Position numbers and translations under genes: made by a program. A DNA stretch of 64,000 nucleotides, from the NCBI RefSeq assembly GCF_025574465.1, contig NZ_JAOBPP010000016.1:1-64000 (forward strand), written 5' to 3'. The notes beneath the pieces were generated by a model, which saw nothing but the letters and a program-made list of their open reading frames with translations, was not told the DNA's origin and ran no database searches. The stretch comes from Kordiimonas aestuarii. GTDB taxonomy: Bacteria > Pseudomonadota > Alphaproteobacteria > Sphingomonadales > Kordiimonadaceae. This document shows, one piece after another, positions 18,641-28,774 of this stretch (the stretch's first letter is position 1; each line of letters starts with the position of its first letter).

Positions 18641-19744
18641 ATGGCTAATCTTGAGACGGTCACACGACTTTTTACAGATAAATCAGCGCTTGGCACCACG
18701 GATATCAACGCGCGCGAGGAAGACCTGGCGCTGGAGCCGGGTGAAATACTGGTTTCGATCGACCGTTTTGGCCTTTCCAGCAACAATATCACCTATGCGG
18801 CGCTGGGGGACTGGTTGAAATATTGGAAGTTTTTCCCCACCGGCCAGGAAGGTTGGGGTCATATGCCGGTCTGGGGATTCGCCGACGTTGTGGCTTCGAC
18901 CGTCGACGGCGTTGCACCCGGTGAGCGTTTTTATGGATACTTTCCGATTGCCAGCCATTTCCGTCTGCGGCCTGACCGTGTCAGCGCGCGTGGCTTCTAT
19001 GATGGCATGCCACATCGGCAGGAGCTGGTTTCAGCGTATAATTTCTACATGCGCTGCAGCGCGGATGTCGGCTATTCGCCTGATATGGAAGACTATCAGA
19101 TGCTGTTCCGTCCGCTTTTTATCACCTCGTTCATGCTGGCTGATTTCCTGACAGATAATAGCTACTTTGGCGCGAAGCGCCTCTTGATCTCCAGTGCGTC
19201 CAGCAAAACGGCGTATGGCACAGCATATTGCCTTGAAGGGCAGGACGATGTGGAGGTAGTGGCCCTAACGTCGGCCCGCAATGCAGACTTTGTCGAAAGC
19301 CTCGGCTGTTATGACAAGGTGGTGTCCTATGATGCGCTTGAGGCGTTAGACAAAAGCGTGCCCACCACCTATGTGGATTTCTCCGGCGACAATGATCTTC
19401 GCCTGCGGGTGCATAAATACTTTGGCGGCGGCCTTGTATATGACTGCTTTGCGGGCACGGCAGCGCACGCCGAAACCTTTGACCCGGGCGAAGTGCCGGG
19501 ACCGGAGCCGCTGTTCTTCTTCGCGCCGGTTCAAATCAAGAAACGCAACAAGGACTGGACCCCGCAGGGCGTGACGGAAAAATACGGAGCGGCGGAACAG
19601 GCGTTTTACAAACGTGTCAGCGAGGGCGATAGCCCATGGATGGAACTTGCCAAATACAAAGGCATGGAAGGCGCGCAGGACGTGATAACCACCTTGTTTA
19701 ACACAGGCGGCGACCCACGGCACGGCATGGTGGTCAGGCTTTAG
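18641..19744 (+). CDS. DUF2855 family protein
   Basis: 367 residues matching the DUF2855 family of unknown function, which resembles medium-chain dehydrogenases. The N-terminal part has a GroES-like segment ([22 protein letters not shown]), then Y-W-K-F-F-P and W-G-F-A-D-V-V. The C-terminal half holds a Rossmann-like stretch ([14 protein letters not shown]). The usual zinc-binding residues of alcohol dehydrogenases are not obvious. It ends convergently with purD, the stop codons overlapping by 4 bp. RBS GAGGAGG precedes the ATG. Confidence 0.8.
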   Translation: MANLETVTRLFTDKSALGTTDINAREEDLALEPGEILVSIDRFGLSSNNITYAALGDWLKYWKFFPTGQEGWGHMPVWGFADVVASTVDGVAPGERFYGYFPIASHFRLRPDRVSARGFYDGMPHRQELVSAYNFYMRCSADVGYSPDMEDYQMLFRPLFITSFMLADFLTDNSYFGAKRLLISSASSKTAYGTAYCLEGQDDVEVVALTSARNADFVESLGCYDKVVSYDALEALDKSVPTTYVDFSGDNDLRLRVHKYFGGGLVYDCFAGTAAHAETFDPGEVPGPEPLFFFAPVQIKKRNKDWTPQGVTEKYGAAEQAFYKRVSEGDSPWMELAKYKGMEGAQDVITTLFNTGGDPRHGMVVRL

Positions 19745-21027
19745 GCCTTCTCGCGCGCGACCGCCCGCCACCCGATATCGCGGCGACAAAAACCATCAGG
19801 CCATGTAATGGTATCCACAGCGGCATAGGCCCGGGCCCGTGCTTCTGTCACGTCTTTGCCGGTGGCTGTCACATTCAGTACGCGCCCTCCCGTTGCCAGC
19901 AGTTTCTCTTCCTCGCGTTTTGTACCTGCGTGGAAGATATGCGCCCCGGTTTCAGCCTCAGCTGCGGCCAGGTCGCTGATTTCGGTGCCTTTTTCATATT
20001 TGCCGGGATAGCCCTTGGCTGCCATCACTACCGTGAGCGCCGCATTGTCTGACCAATCAGCAGTATGGCCGTCGAGTTCGCCTTTGGCTGCCGCGATCAG
20101 AAGCGGGACGATGTCGGACGTCATGCGCGTCATCAGCACCTGGCACTCAGGGTCACCGAAGCGGCAGTTATACTCAATCAGCTTTGGCCCTTCATCAGTG
20201 ATCATCAGCCCCGCAAAAAATACACCCTTATAGGGGTGCCCCATGTCGGCCATGGCCTTGACAGTGGGGTCAATGATTTCAGTCATTACGCGGTCGCACA
20301 TGGCGTCGGTCATCACAGGGGCGGGTGAATAGGCACCCATGCCACCGGTGTTGGGGCCGGTATCGCCTTCGCCCACGGCCTTATGGTCCTGTGCGGTTGC
20401 AAGCGCGAGGGTGTTTTTACCATCCGACAGGGCAAAGAAGCTGGCTTCCTCGCCGGTCATGAATTCCTCGATCACCACCTCGGCGCCCGCGTCACCAAAA
20501 CTACCGGCGAACATGTCGTCGATGGCGGCGTGGGCTTCCTCCACGCTTTGCGCGATGATAACACCCTTGCCAGCCGCAAGACCATCGGCCTTGACCACAA
20601 TGGGAGCGCCTTGTTCGCTGGCATATGCCTTGGCGGCATCTGCGTTATCGAACCGGCCATACGCGGCGGTGGGGATGCCGTATTTGGCGCACACGTCCTT
20701 GGTGAAACCTTTGGAGCCTTCAAGCTGCGCCCCGCCCTTGGTGGGGCCGAAAGCCAGGATGCCTTCGTGGTCGAGGTCATCCACAAGGCCCGCGACCAGC
20801 GGCGCCTCTGGTCCCACAACCACAAAGTCGATCTCCATCTCGCGGCAGAAACTGATCACAGCGTCATGGTCTCTCATGTCCAGGTCCACGCATGATGCGA
20901 CGTCCCCGATGCCTCCGTTGCCTGGCGCGCAATAGAGCATGTCCACCATGGGGCTTTGCGCGATTTTCCAGGAAAGGGCATGTTCGCGGCCGCCGGAGCC
21001 GAGGACGAGAATATTCATATTTTTCAC
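19741..21027 (-). CDS. purD: Phosphoribosylamine-glycine ligase (GAR synthetase)
   Basis: 428 residues, usual length. It catalyses ATP-dependent ligation of glycine to phosphoribosylamine, the second step of purine synthesis. The N-domain has [18 protein letters not shown], the ATP-grasp domain has [14 protein letters not shown], and the metal-binding part has [10 protein letters not shown]. It is divergent from xseA across about 100 bp. No PurR or riboswitch-like structure was recognised upstream. The 3' end overlaps the DUF2855 gene on the other strand. Confidence 0.95.
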   Translation of the reverse strand: MKNMNILVLGSGGREHALSWKIAQSPMVDMLYCAPGNGGIGDVASCVDLDMRDHDAVISFCREMEIDFVVVGPEAPLVAGLVDDLDHEGILAFGPTKGGAQLEGSKGFTKDVCAKYGIPTAAYGRFDNADAAKAYASEQGAPIVVKADGLAAGKGVIIAQSVEEAHAAIDDMFAGSFGDAGAEVVIEEFMTGEEASFFALSDGKNTLALATAQDHKAVGEGDTGPNTGGMGAYSPAPVMTDAMCDRVMTEIIDPTVKAMADMGHPYKGVFFAGLMITDEGPKLIEYNCRFGDPECQVLMTRMTSDIVPLLIAAAKGELDGHTADWSDNAALTVVMAAKGYPGKYEKGTEISDLAAAEAETGAHIFHAGTKREEEKLLATGGRVLNVTATGKDVTEARARAYAAVDTITWPDGFCRRDIGWRAVAREKA

Positions 21028-21129
21028 CTGTCATATGGTGGGTTGCTTGAAGGCTGCTCCCTTGTATCATAGGTTCCCTGTCACTCAAGCCTGAAGTGGC
21101 GGGTGCGACAATCGGAATAGGGATCACGC

Positions 21130-22620
21130 ATGTCAGACAATTGGCCGGAAATGCCGGGAAGTGAAACCTCCTCAGCCAGCAATGCCTATGAGTTCACGGT
21201 GTGGGAGCTTTCAGGTGCGCTCAAACGCTCGGTCGAGGACCGCTTCGGCCATGTGCGGGTGCGCGCGGAACTGTCGGGGGTTAAGCGTGCGGCATCGGGC
21301 CATGTGTATTTTTCGCTCAAGGATGACAGCGCAGTGCTGGACGGTGTGTGTTGGCGCGGCAGCGCGCAGCGGCTCGCTTTTGTGCCTGAAGACGGCCTTG
21401 AAGTGATCTGCACCGGCAAGCTGACTACATATCCCGCGCGGTCCAAATACCAGATGGTGGTTGAGAATATGGAACCGGCTGGTGCCGGTGCGCTGATGGC
21501 GCTTCTGGAGGAGCGTAAGAAAAAACTGGCGGCTGAAGGCCTGTTCGACCCGGCGCGCAAGCGGCCCATTCCTTTCCTGCCCAAAGTGATCGGCGTGGTG
21601 ACCTCACCCACTGGGGCGGTGATTCGCGATATTCTGCACCGCTTGAATGACCGTTTCCCGCGTCACGTGCTGGTATGGCCGGTGCTGGTGCAGGGGGAGG
21701 GGGCGGCGGCACAAGTCGCAGCAGCCATCAAAGGCTTTAACACGATGGACGGCGGCGGCGCCATGCCAAGGCCGGATGTGTTGATTGTTGCGCGTGGCGG
21801 CGGCTCGATTGAAGATCTGTGGGCTTTTAACGAGGAAATAGTGGTGCGTGCGGTAGCGGAAAGCGACATTCCGCTGATCTCCGCCGTGGGGCACGAAACC
21901 GATACTACCTTGATTGACTATGCCTCTGACCTGCGGGCACCAACCCCTACGGGTGCGGCGGAAAAAGCTGTGCCGGTGCGCGAGGACTTGCGGGTCTATA
22001 TCGCTGACCTCGGGCGGCGGCTGTCGGGCCTCAAGGGCGCGATGATCCGCGACCGTGAAGAGCGCTTGCGGGGGCTTGCCCGCGGCCTGCCGAGCCCGAA
22101 GGATATTCTTGGGCTTGCGCAGCAGCGCTGGGATGACCTGTCGGAGCGCCTGCCACGCGGCCTTATGGCCGTCGCGCAGATCAAGTCAGCGCAGTTGAAC
22201 CGGCTGGTGGGTGGCCTGAGTGTGGGACGCCTCCGGCAACTTGCAAGCTATCGCGGTGAGCAGTTGAACGCCAGTGCCAGGCGGCTTGAGCCAGCCTATG
22301 CCCGGCGCCTTGACGACCTGAGCCGTCGGCTCGAAGCCTCTGGCCGTATGTTGGAAAGCCTGTCGTATGAGCGTGTGCTGGACCGCGGTTATGCGCTTGT
22401 TGAAGACGCCGGTGGTAAACCGGTGACAAAAGCGAGCCAATTGAGTGCAGGTGATCGGGTCAAGGTGCATTTTTCAGATGATGTCAGTGATATGCAGGTC
22501 GTGGGAGAAGGCACCGTGCCACCGGCACCGCCGTCCCCCAAGCCAAAGGAAAAAGCTTTCACAAAGCCCAAGCCACAACCCAGGCCGAAAGATGATGGGC
22601 GACAGGGAAGTTTGCTCTAA
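21130..22620 (+). CDS. xseA: Exonuclease VII large subunit
   Basis: 496 residues. The catalytic subunit degrades single-stranded DNA with the XseB small subunit. An N-terminal OB fold (residues about 20-115) precedes the catalytic core: [14 protein letters not shown] near 155, then [17 protein letters not shown] and [25 protein letters not shown] helical coiled-coil region follows (about 285-425), with a Lys/Pro-rich tail of about 30 residues. xseB is not adjacent. An M23 peptidase gene follows 53 bp downstream on the same strand. Confidence 0.95.
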   Translation: MSDNWPEMPGSETSSASNAYEFTVWELSGALKRSVEDRFGHVRVRAELSGVKRAASGHVYFSLKDDSAVLDGVCWRGSAQRLAFVPEDGLEVICTGKLTTYPARSKYQMVVENMEPAGAGALMALLEERKKKLAAEGLFDPARKRPIPFLPKVIGVVTSPTGAVIRDILHRLNDRFPRHVLVWPVLVQGEGAAAQVAAAIKGFNTMDGGGAMPRPDVLIVARGGGSIEDLWAFNEEIVVRAVAESDIPLISAVGHETDTTLIDYASDLRAPTPTGAAEKAVPVREDLRVYIADLGRRLSGLKGAMIRDREERLRGLARGLPSPKDILGLAQQRWDDLSERLPRGLMAVAQIKSAQLNRLVGGLSVGRLRQLASYRGEQLNASARRLEPAYARRLDDLSRRLEASGRMLESLSYERVLDRGYALVEDAGGKPVTKASQLSAGDRVKVHFSDDVSDMQVVGEGTVPPAPPSPKPKEKAFTKPKPQPRPKDDGRQGSLL

Positions 22621-22673
22621 GTCTTTTGAAACACGCCGTAATTTTGCCGCCTTTAACCGCCAGATGGAGTGCT

Positions 22674-23507
22674 ATGAAACAGCTGCTTACACAACTTTTC
22701 GCCTTTGTTTTTTTTGTTGCCAGCGTTGGTTTGCCAGCGTCTGCGGTTGAGCTTTCGGGCACTGCTGCGCAAGGTGGCATGCTGTGGGGGCAAGTGAAGC
22801 CGGGTGTGAGGGTCAGCCTTGATGGCGAGCGTGTGAAGGTCGGGCCTGACGGCTACTTCGTAATTGGGTTTGGCCGCGACGCGGCGGCCACTGCGACGCT
22901 CACCGTCATGCAGGTTGACGGCACCGGTGAAGAACAGGTGATCAAAGTCAAGGCCCGGCAGTTTGATATTGAACGTGTGGATGGCCTGCCGCCGAAAACC
23001 GTTACACCACCACCTGAGTGGCGCGAACGGCGTGCGCGCGAGACAGGCATGGTGCGCGAAGCTCGCAGCCACCTGACCGACGCGCTTGCGTGGACAAGAG
23101 GTTTTATCCGCCCGGCGGAAGGTCGGTTTTCCGGCTTTTACGGTAGCCAGCGTATCCTGAACGGCGAACCAAGAAGCCCGCACTATGGCCTGGATATCGC
23201 CGGATCGGTTGGTACTCCCATTGTGGCGCCGGCGCCCGGGGTCGTGCGCCTCGCGGTCCCAGACTTCCTGCTTGAAGGCGGCATCATCATTATCGACCAC
23301 GGTTTTGGCGTGACATCAACGCTCTTTCACATGAACAGTGTGGACGTGAAGCTAGGTGATACGGTAGAGCAGGGCGAGCAGATTGGTACCATTGGCCAGA
23401 CGGGGCGTGCAAACGGCCCGCATGTTGACTGGCGCGTGAACTGGCGCAACGTGCGGCTTGATCCGATGTTGCTGATTGCACCGGAGCCGATGAAAGGCCC
23501 ATTTTAG
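22674..23507 (+). CDS. M23 family metallopeptidase (peptidoglycan endopeptidase), secreted
   Basis: About 277 residues from ATG 22674. An N-terminal signal peptide (F-A-F-V-F-F-V-A-S-V-G-L-P-A-S-A) is followed by a beta-rich N-domain. The C-terminal LytM/M23 domain carries the zinc motif H-Y-G-L-D-I-A and the later G-P-H-V-D-W, consistent with H-x3-D and H-x-H-type ligands, although H-V-D replaces the canonical H-x-H second His and may alter metal binding. Probably trims peptide cross-links in the periplasm. It sits between xseA and an outer-membrane protein gene, 9 bp before the latter. Confidence 0.8.
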   Translation: MKQLLTQLFAFVFFVASVGLPASAVELSGTAAQGGMLWGQVKPGVRVSLDGERVKVGPDGYFVIGFGRDAAATATLTVMQVDGTGEEQVIKVKARQFDIERVDGLPPKTVTPPPEWRERRARETGMVREARSHLTDALAWTRGFIRPAEGRFSGFYGSQRILNGEPRSPHYGLDIAGSVGTPIVAPAPGVVRLAVPDFLLEGGIIIIDHGFGVTSTLFHMNSVDVKLGDTVEQGEQIGTIGQTGRANGPHVDWRVNWRNVRLDPMLLIAPEPMKGPF

Positions 23508-23516
23508 GATAGGTAG

Positions 23517-24197
23517 ATGAAGAACATTCTTCTAGGCGCGCTTGCAGCCATATGTTTGAGCCAAGTCTCATTCGCACAGGATGAAAAGCCGTATAGCGTT
23601 GATGGCTATGTTGGCGTCACCAGCGATTATCGCGACCGGGGCCTTAGCCTGAGCGATAAGGACCCGACCATCATGGCATCCGTCGGTTTATATCACGATA
23701 ACGGTTTTTACGTTGGCGGCGGTGTCGCAGCGATCAGTGAAAGTGCGGGTGGTGATGCGAAGGCAAATCTCTACGCAGGGTATAATTTTGATGCGGACGG
23801 TTTCACCTACGATCTGTCGGTGGAGCTTGACAGCATCCACGGTGGTGACAGCAGCTATTATCCCGAGATAACAGGCACGGTTTCGCGCGACTTTGGCCTT
23901 GCGTTTATTCGCACCGGCGTTACCTACGCCGTTGATGGCCGTTGGAGTGCCCCGGACAGCGACAGCTTTTATGTATTCGCCGACCTTGAGGTGCCGGTGC
24001 CGACGATCCCTGAACTGACCATAATCAGCCGCCTTGGTTATGATATGCGGCAGGACCGTGCGAATCTTTGGGACTGGGGGATCGGCCTTTCGGCGTTCAT
24101 TGACACTTTTGAGCTGACCTTGATGTATGAAGATAGCTCGCTCAATGGTCCGCGAGGCAGTGGGGCCATCATTGGTGGCCTGAAGTTTTACTTCTGA
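23517..24197 (+). CDS. TorF-like putative outer-membrane porin (TIGR02001 family)
   Basis: 226 residues. The signal peptide (M-K-N-I-L-L-G-A-L-A-A-I-C-L-S-Q-V-S-F-A) is followed by a body of alternating amphipathic beta-strands and a terminal aromatic residue (G-G-L-K-F-Y-F), the beta-barrel C-terminal signature. The start S-V-D-G-Y-V-G-V-T-S-D-Y-R-D-R-G-L-S is the hallmark of the TIGR02001 family, sometimes called TorF. Physiological substrate is unknown. The stop overlaps by 10 bp with the leftward histidine kinase gene. Confidence 0.8.
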   Translation: MKNILLGALAAICLSQVSFAQDEKPYSVDGYVGVTSDYRDRGLSLSDKDPTIMASVGLYHDNGFYVGGGVAAISESAGGDAKANLYAGYNFDADGFTYDLSVELDSIHGGDSSYYPEITGTVSRDFGLAFIRTGVTYAVDGRWSAPDSDSFYVFADLEVPVPTIPELTIISRLGYDMRQDRANLWDWGIGLSAFIDTFELTLMYEDSSLNGPRGSGAIIGGLKFYF

Positions 24198-26332
24198 TCC
24201 GCCTTATGCTCTTGCTGCTTTTCCGCAACGTCGCTGATGGTACGGTCAGCCGGGAATGACAATAGTACCACGGTGCCAACCTTTTTGACCGAACGCAGGA
24301 TCAGTGAGCCGCCATGTAGCTCCATCAGGCTTTTCACCAGCGGCAGACCAAGGCCTGTGCCCTCATGCGAGCGTGTTGCTGTTGTGCCTGCTTGTCCAAA
24401 TGGCGTAAGGGCGATTTCAAGCTCTTCAGGGTTCATGCCGATACCGTCGTCTTCAACCTCAATGCAAATACCCCCATTATCCACCTGGAAGGCCCGAAGG
24501 TTTATCTTGCCACCCGGCTCGGTGAATTTGACGGCATTGCCCACGATGTTCAGCATCACCTGTTTGCACAGGCGGCTGTCAGCTTTCAGGAGGGGGAAGC
24601 CCGGTGGGACATTCGATTTCAAGCTGATGGCCTGTTTGCTCGCGCGCGGCGCAATGAGCCGGGAGACATCCTCAAACAAGGAAGGCAGGGCGATGATCTC
24701 ATCACGGACAATCAACCGGCCTGATTCAACTTTCGACAGGTCCAGAATGTCGTTGATGATGTCGAGAAGCAGCCGCCCACTTTCGTGGATGTGTGCGATA
24801 TAGTCTTCATACTGTTTTGCGCCGACATCGCCGTAGACCTTGTGCTGCATCATCTCTGAGAAGCCGAGAATAGCGTTAAGCGGCGTCCTGAGCTCATGGC
24901 TCATGTTGGCGAGAAATTCGGATTTGCTTTTGTTTGCCATTTCCGCATGGCGCTTGGCCTCGGCCATGGCCCTGTTGTGGCGCCGCTGCAGGACCAGAAG
25001 TGTGGTTGCTCCCGCGGCCACCAGGAACACCAGCGTGAACAACAGCCTGCTATAGGCATTTTCAACGTCCAAGAGGGCGTTTTCGGCTTTCTGTTTTTCG
25101 ACCATGGTGACAATGCTTGAGCGCATGTCTGTCACGCTGTTCTGGAAGTCCGCGAACTGCGCGTTCAACAGTCCGCGCCGGGCCTTGTTCAATACCTCGA
25201 ACGCGTCAGCGTGCCGGCCTTCCGCCTGCAGGATATAGGCTTCGGTCAACTGGTCATTGGCTTCAATGCCCTCATATTTCAGGTCCGGGTATTCTTCGTA
25301 CATATCCAGCACGGTTTTGCGGTAGATGCGCGCTTGTTTTGCGTCTCCCAGCCGGGCGTATCCTGTTGCCAGAAGGTCATAAAATTCCACATCGAAACCG
25401 GGCTCGCCTTTGTAGTTGTTGATCGCCTCCAGCGACAGCTTGATGGTCTCATCATAATTTTCCGCGTCGTATGCGAGCCACGCCAGGCCATAAAGAGCGT
25501 GATATCGCCCCTCAACGTGGCCGGTTTGTTTTAAGACGACATCAAGCCCCTCATAGTAACGCCGCGCGAGGTCATTCTCGCCGATGTCGCTAAGCGCGCC
25601 GGCGATATTGAAGAGGATGGTTTCCCGGTCGAGCGGAATATTGTGCCTTTGGGCAATTTCCAGAGCGCGGGCGTAATTTTCAACAATCTGGTCGATCTCT
25701 TCGACGCCGGTATAAATATAGGCCAACGTCAGGTGTGCCAGCAGGCGCATGCGGTTGCCGCGCTCGGTGTCCGGCAGGTCGCTGGCGGCGAGTGTCATGG
25801 ACAGCAGCCCTTCAAGCAGGTCACCAAGGTCGGGCCCAAGCGCCGCCATCGAGGAATCGGTCAGGAAAACATCAAGGGTGTCGCCCTTTTCCAGCGCAAG
25901 TTTTTGCGCCACCTCGATGAGTGTTTTAGCCTTGATGATCTCGCCATTCAGTGAGTGATATTCCGCTTCGCCAAGCAGCCCATAGACCTGAAGTTCGGGA
26001 TCAGCAATTTTCTCGCCGAAAGCCTGTGCGGACAAGGCGGTGGCCAGCAGGCCGTCCGCGACTCCCGTATCCATATGGTAGAAAATCAGTTCCTTCAGCA
26101 GGCGGGCGCGAGTTGCGTCTCTTTCGGCGGCCTGAAGGCCTACCCGGATGTCTGCGAGTCGCAGGTGTGCATCAAGCGTCTGCTCCATAACAAGTGCGGG
26201 AAGCAGTGCCATGGCACGTGCGCGGCCAGCGTCACTCAGCCTTGTTGCTGCCGTTGCGGCTGCCGACAAGGTGATCGCGGCAAAAATCACTGCGACAAGG
26301 CGCACTAGTCGCCAACGATCAGGTCTAGACAT
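24188..26332 (-). CDS. TPR-domain sensor histidine kinase, membrane-bound
   Basis: About 714 residues from the MSRPDRW start; an ATG 54 bp upstream is possible. An N-terminal signal or anchor (residues about 10-28) precedes a large periplasmic helical region with TPR-like repeats (about 30-410). A second TM (LLFTLVFLVAAGATTLLVL) and a HisKA domain with FLANMSHELRTPLNAILGF follow. The HATPase_c has N-A-V-K-F-T, D-D-G-I-G-M and G-T-G-L-G-L-P-L. No receiver domain. Periplasmic TPRs before HisKA suggest sensing of an envelope protein. No response regulator is adjacent. Confidence 0.85.
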   Translation of the reverse strand: MSRPDRWRLVRLVAVIFAAITLSAAATAATRLSDAGRARAMALLPALVMEQTLDAHLRLADIRVGLQAAERDATRARLLKELIFYHMDTGVADGLLATALSAQAFGEKIADPELQVYGLLGEAEYHSLNGEIIKAKTLIEVAQKLALEKGDTLDVFLTDSSMAALGPDLGDLLEGLLSMTLAASDLPDTERGNRMRLLAHLTLAYIYTGVEEIDQIVENYARALEIAQRHNIPLDRETILFNIAGALSDIGENDLARRYYEGLDVVLKQTGHVEGRYHALYGLAWLAYDAENYDETIKLSLEAINNYKGEPGFDVEFYDLLATGYARLGDAKQARIYRKTVLDMYEEYPDLKYEGIEANDQLTEAYILQAEGRHADAFEVLNKARRGLLNAQFADFQNSVTDMRSSIVTMVEKQKAENALLDVENAYSRLLFTLVFLVAAGATTLLVLQRRHNRAMAEAKRHAEMANKSKSEFLANMSHELRTPLNAILGFSEMMQHKVYGDVGAKQYEDYIAHIHESGRLLLDIINDILDLSKVESGRLIVRDEIIALPSLFEDVSRLIAPRASKQAISLKSNVPPGFPLLKADSRLCKQVMLNIVGNAVKFTEPGGKINLRAFQVDNGGICIEVEDDGIGMNPEELEIALTPFGQAGTTATRSHEGTGLGLPLVKSLMELHGGSLILRSVKKVGTVVLLSFPADRTISDVAEKQQEHKADQK

Positions 26333-26438
26333 ACACCCTACAATCCGTTGCGCCCCCAAAGGATTAAGTAAACCCATATTCCACAAACCAGCGCCGTCGT
26401 AAATGGTGTAAAACGGACGTGCATGCCTTGAGCTTTTG

Positions 26439-27317
26439 TCAGGCGGCGACGTGGCACCATTCAGCCAGCGCGGGTTCCACCCGTTCCATGATAGCGGGTA
26501 GCAGGGGAGGGCAGCTTGCCACGATATGATCGTGTAGCGGCTTTTTGCGGTTGAACATCAGGGCCCGGCCTGTGCCGGTGGACAAGTGGCCGCCGGCTTC
26601 CGCGATAATCAGGTCCGCAGCCGCAACATCCCAATCGTTTTTAGGGCGCAGGGTCACGCAGCAATCAAACTGTCCGTCGGCAATCTGGCAAATGCGCAGC
26701 GCGATGGAATTCGCCTGCTCGGTAAGCATCGTATCGGGCCACGGTGTGGGCCACAGTTTTTTGGATTTGAAGGCGGACGGGTCGCCCATCATGCGGGCGC
26801 TTGTCAGGTCGTCCTGTGTCGATACGCGTATATTAAGGCCGTTTTTGGTGGCGCCGCGTCCAGCTTCGGCAAAATAGAAGGCATTTTTCACCGGGGCATA
26901 AAAAGCGGCGATGATCGGTTTGCGGTCCTGCACCAGCGCGACTGATATGCCCCAGTCGTCACCACCCGATAGGAACGCCCGCGTGCCGTCGATCGGGTCA
27001 ACAATCCACAACCGACCACAGCGCAGCCGGTCGGCATGGTCTTCTGTTTCTTCCGACAGCCAACCGTACCCTGTGCGATTTTGCATCAAGGTTGTACGCA
27101 GGAACTCGTCAACCGCGAGGTCGGCCTCGGACACAGGGTTGTTGGGTGATTTGTCCCATTGGTGTATGTCACGGGCAAAATAGGAAAGCGCGATACGGCC
27201 CGCTTCTTCTGTTACGCGGCGCACAAGACGAGCATCGTCTGCCAAATTCCAGGGGCAGGTTGTCTCGTCAAATGCCTCGGCGCTACTGCTCACCCTTGCC
27301 TCATACATCCAGTTCAA
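26439..27317 (-). CDS. Inositol monophosphatase-family phosphatase (CysQ/HisN-like)
   Basis: 292 residues of the lithium-sensitive Mg2+ phosphatase fold. The motifs are SEETED (metal-binding Glu), W-I-V-D-P-I-D-G-T (metal aspartates) and W-D-V-A-A-A-D-L-I-I-A-E-A-G-G (third Asp). Members hydrolyse inositol-1-phosphate, histidinol phosphate or 3'-phosphoadenosine phosphates; DDWGISVALVQD after DPIDGT is more like CysQ/HisN than SuhB, but the substrate cannot be fixed. It lies 16 bp downstream of the pmbA stop on the same strand, suggesting cotranscription. Confidence 0.85.
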   Translation of the reverse strand: MNWMYEARVSSSAEAFDETTCPWNLADDARLVRRVTEEAGRIALSYFARDIHQWDKSPNNPVSEADLAVDEFLRTTLMQNRTGYGWLSEETEDHADRLRCGRLWIVDPIDGTRAFLSGGDDWGISVALVQDRKPIIAAFYAPVKNAFYFAEAGRGATKNGLNIRVSTQDDLTSARMMGDPSAFKSKKLWPTPWPDTMLTEQANSIALRICQIADGQFDCCVTLRPKNDWDVAAADLIIAEAGGHLSTGTGRALMFNRKKPLHDHIVASCPPLLPAIMERVEPALAEWCHVAA

Positions 27318-27333
27318 GTGTGATGCCGGTTCT

Positions 27334-28674
27334 TCAGGCCCCGGCGATCATCATGCCATCAATCCGGATTGTCGGCGCGTTGGTGCCGTACCGGAACTCC
27401 AAGTCCGATGCTGGCACAAGATGCCTGAACATTTCCTTAAGGTTTCCGGCAATCGTGATTTCGCTAACCGGACCATCAAGCTGGCCATCCTTGATGCGGA
27501 AGCCCGCCGCGCCCCGGCTGTAGTCACCGGTGACACCGTTGACGCCCATGCCGATAAGTTCGGTTACATAGAGGCCGTCTTTGATATCCATCATCAGGTC
27601 ATCGGGGCTCAGTTCACCCGGGTTCATGTAAAAGTTGCTGGTGGAAATGCCGGGCGGAGAGGAGGTGCCACGGCTGGCATGCCCGGTGACCTCAAGGCCC
27701 AGTTGTTTGGCGGCGGCCGTATTCAATAGCCAGCTTTTCAGCACGCCATCCTCCACAAGGTTCTGCTTGCTCACCCGCACGCCCTCACCGTCAAACAGCT
27801 TGGACTGCAGGCCGCGTTTCCTGAGCGGATCATCGCTGACTGTAACGTCGGGCGCAAAGATTGCCTCGCCCATCTTGCCCTTCAGGAAGCTTGAGCCACG
27901 GGCCACACTTGCGCCGTTGATGGCACCGGAAAGATGACCAAGCATTGAATTGGCGACGCGCGGTGAAAACACCACCGGCAACTTGCCGGATGGCATGCGC
28001 ACAGGGCCAAGGCGGCGTACCGCGCGCTCGCCAGCTTCGCGGCCAACCCAGCTTGCACTCATGATATCGTTGAAATGGCGCGCGGAGGTAAACTCATAAT
28101 CGCGCTCCATTCCCGTGCCCTCGCCAGCAATGGCGGAGGAAGAGACCGAGAAGCTACTGCCCTGGTAATGGCCCGAGAAACCATGGCTCGTGGCCAGCGT
28201 TATGGCCCAGGATGATGCGCTTGCGCCCGCGCCTGCGGAGTTGGTGACGCCGTCCACCGAGCGGGTTGCATCTTCGGCTTCGCGGGCCAGGTCGGTCAAT
28301 TCTTCCGCACTTACTTCGGTGTCGTCATACAAGTCAAGGTCCGCAAGGGGCCCCCGGTGCAGCCGGTCCTCCGGCGCGAGACCGCAATAATCGTCATCAG
28401 GCACAGCTTTCGCCATGGCGATGGTGCGTTCAATAAGCGCCTTGAGGTTTGCCTCGCGGCGATCGCTCGTGGAAACGCTTGCTTGCTTGTGACCGATAAT
28501 CACCCGCAGACCGATATCCTCGCCCTCTGAACCCTCAACGTCTTCAAGCTTGCCTTCACGCCAGGATACCCCGCGAGACCGGGCATCAACGGCAACTGCG
28601 TCGGCTGCGTCGGCTCCGCCTTTTACCGCTTTTGAAACGAGGTCGGAAAGAAGGTCGAGCGTGCTGTCAGTCAT
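27334..28674 (-). CDS. pmbA: TldD/PmbA-family metalloprotease component
   Basis: About 447 residues from the ATG at 28674; a longer frame begins 72 bp upstream but lacks family similarity. Matches PmbA: A-V-D-A-R-S-R-G-V-S-W-R-E-G-K-L-E-D-V-E near the start, G-L-R-V-I-I-G-H, and the C-terminal F-Y-M-N-P-G-E and G-V-N-G-V-T-G-D-Y-S-R-G-A-A-G-F. PmbA pairs with TldD to mature microcin precursors and degrade unfolded peptides such as CcdA; tldD is not in the window. Precedes an IMPase-family gene, a linkage common in alphaproteobacteria. Confidence 0.9.
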   Translation of the reverse strand: MTDSTLDLLSDLVSKAVKGGADAADAVAVDARSRGVSWREGKLEDVEGSEGEDIGLRVIIGHKQASVSTSDRREANLKALIERTIAMAKAVPDDDYCGLAPEDRLHRGPLADLDLYDDTEVSAEELTDLAREAEDATRSVDGVTNSAGAGASASSWAITLATSHGFSGHYQGSSFSVSSSAIAGEGTGMERDYEFTSARHFNDIMSASWVGREAGERAVRRLGPVRMPSGKLPVVFSPRVANSMLGHLSGAINGASVARGSSFLKGKMGEAIFAPDVTVSDDPLRKRGLQSKLFDGEGVRVSKQNLVEDGVLKSWLLNTAAAKQLGLEVTGHASRGTSSPPGISTSNFYMNPGELSPDDLMMDIKDGLYVTELIGMGVNGVTGDYSRGAAGFRIKDGQLDGPVSEITIAGNLKEMFRHLVPASDLEFRYGTNAPTIRIDGMMIAGA

Positions 28675-28774
28675 GAAGTATCCTGAGGGCAAGAAAGTGA
28701 ACATACATACGCGCGCCAATAAGCCACAGATGGCGCGTCTGTTCAATGTCTTCTTGGTCTGGCGTCTGCGGCGT

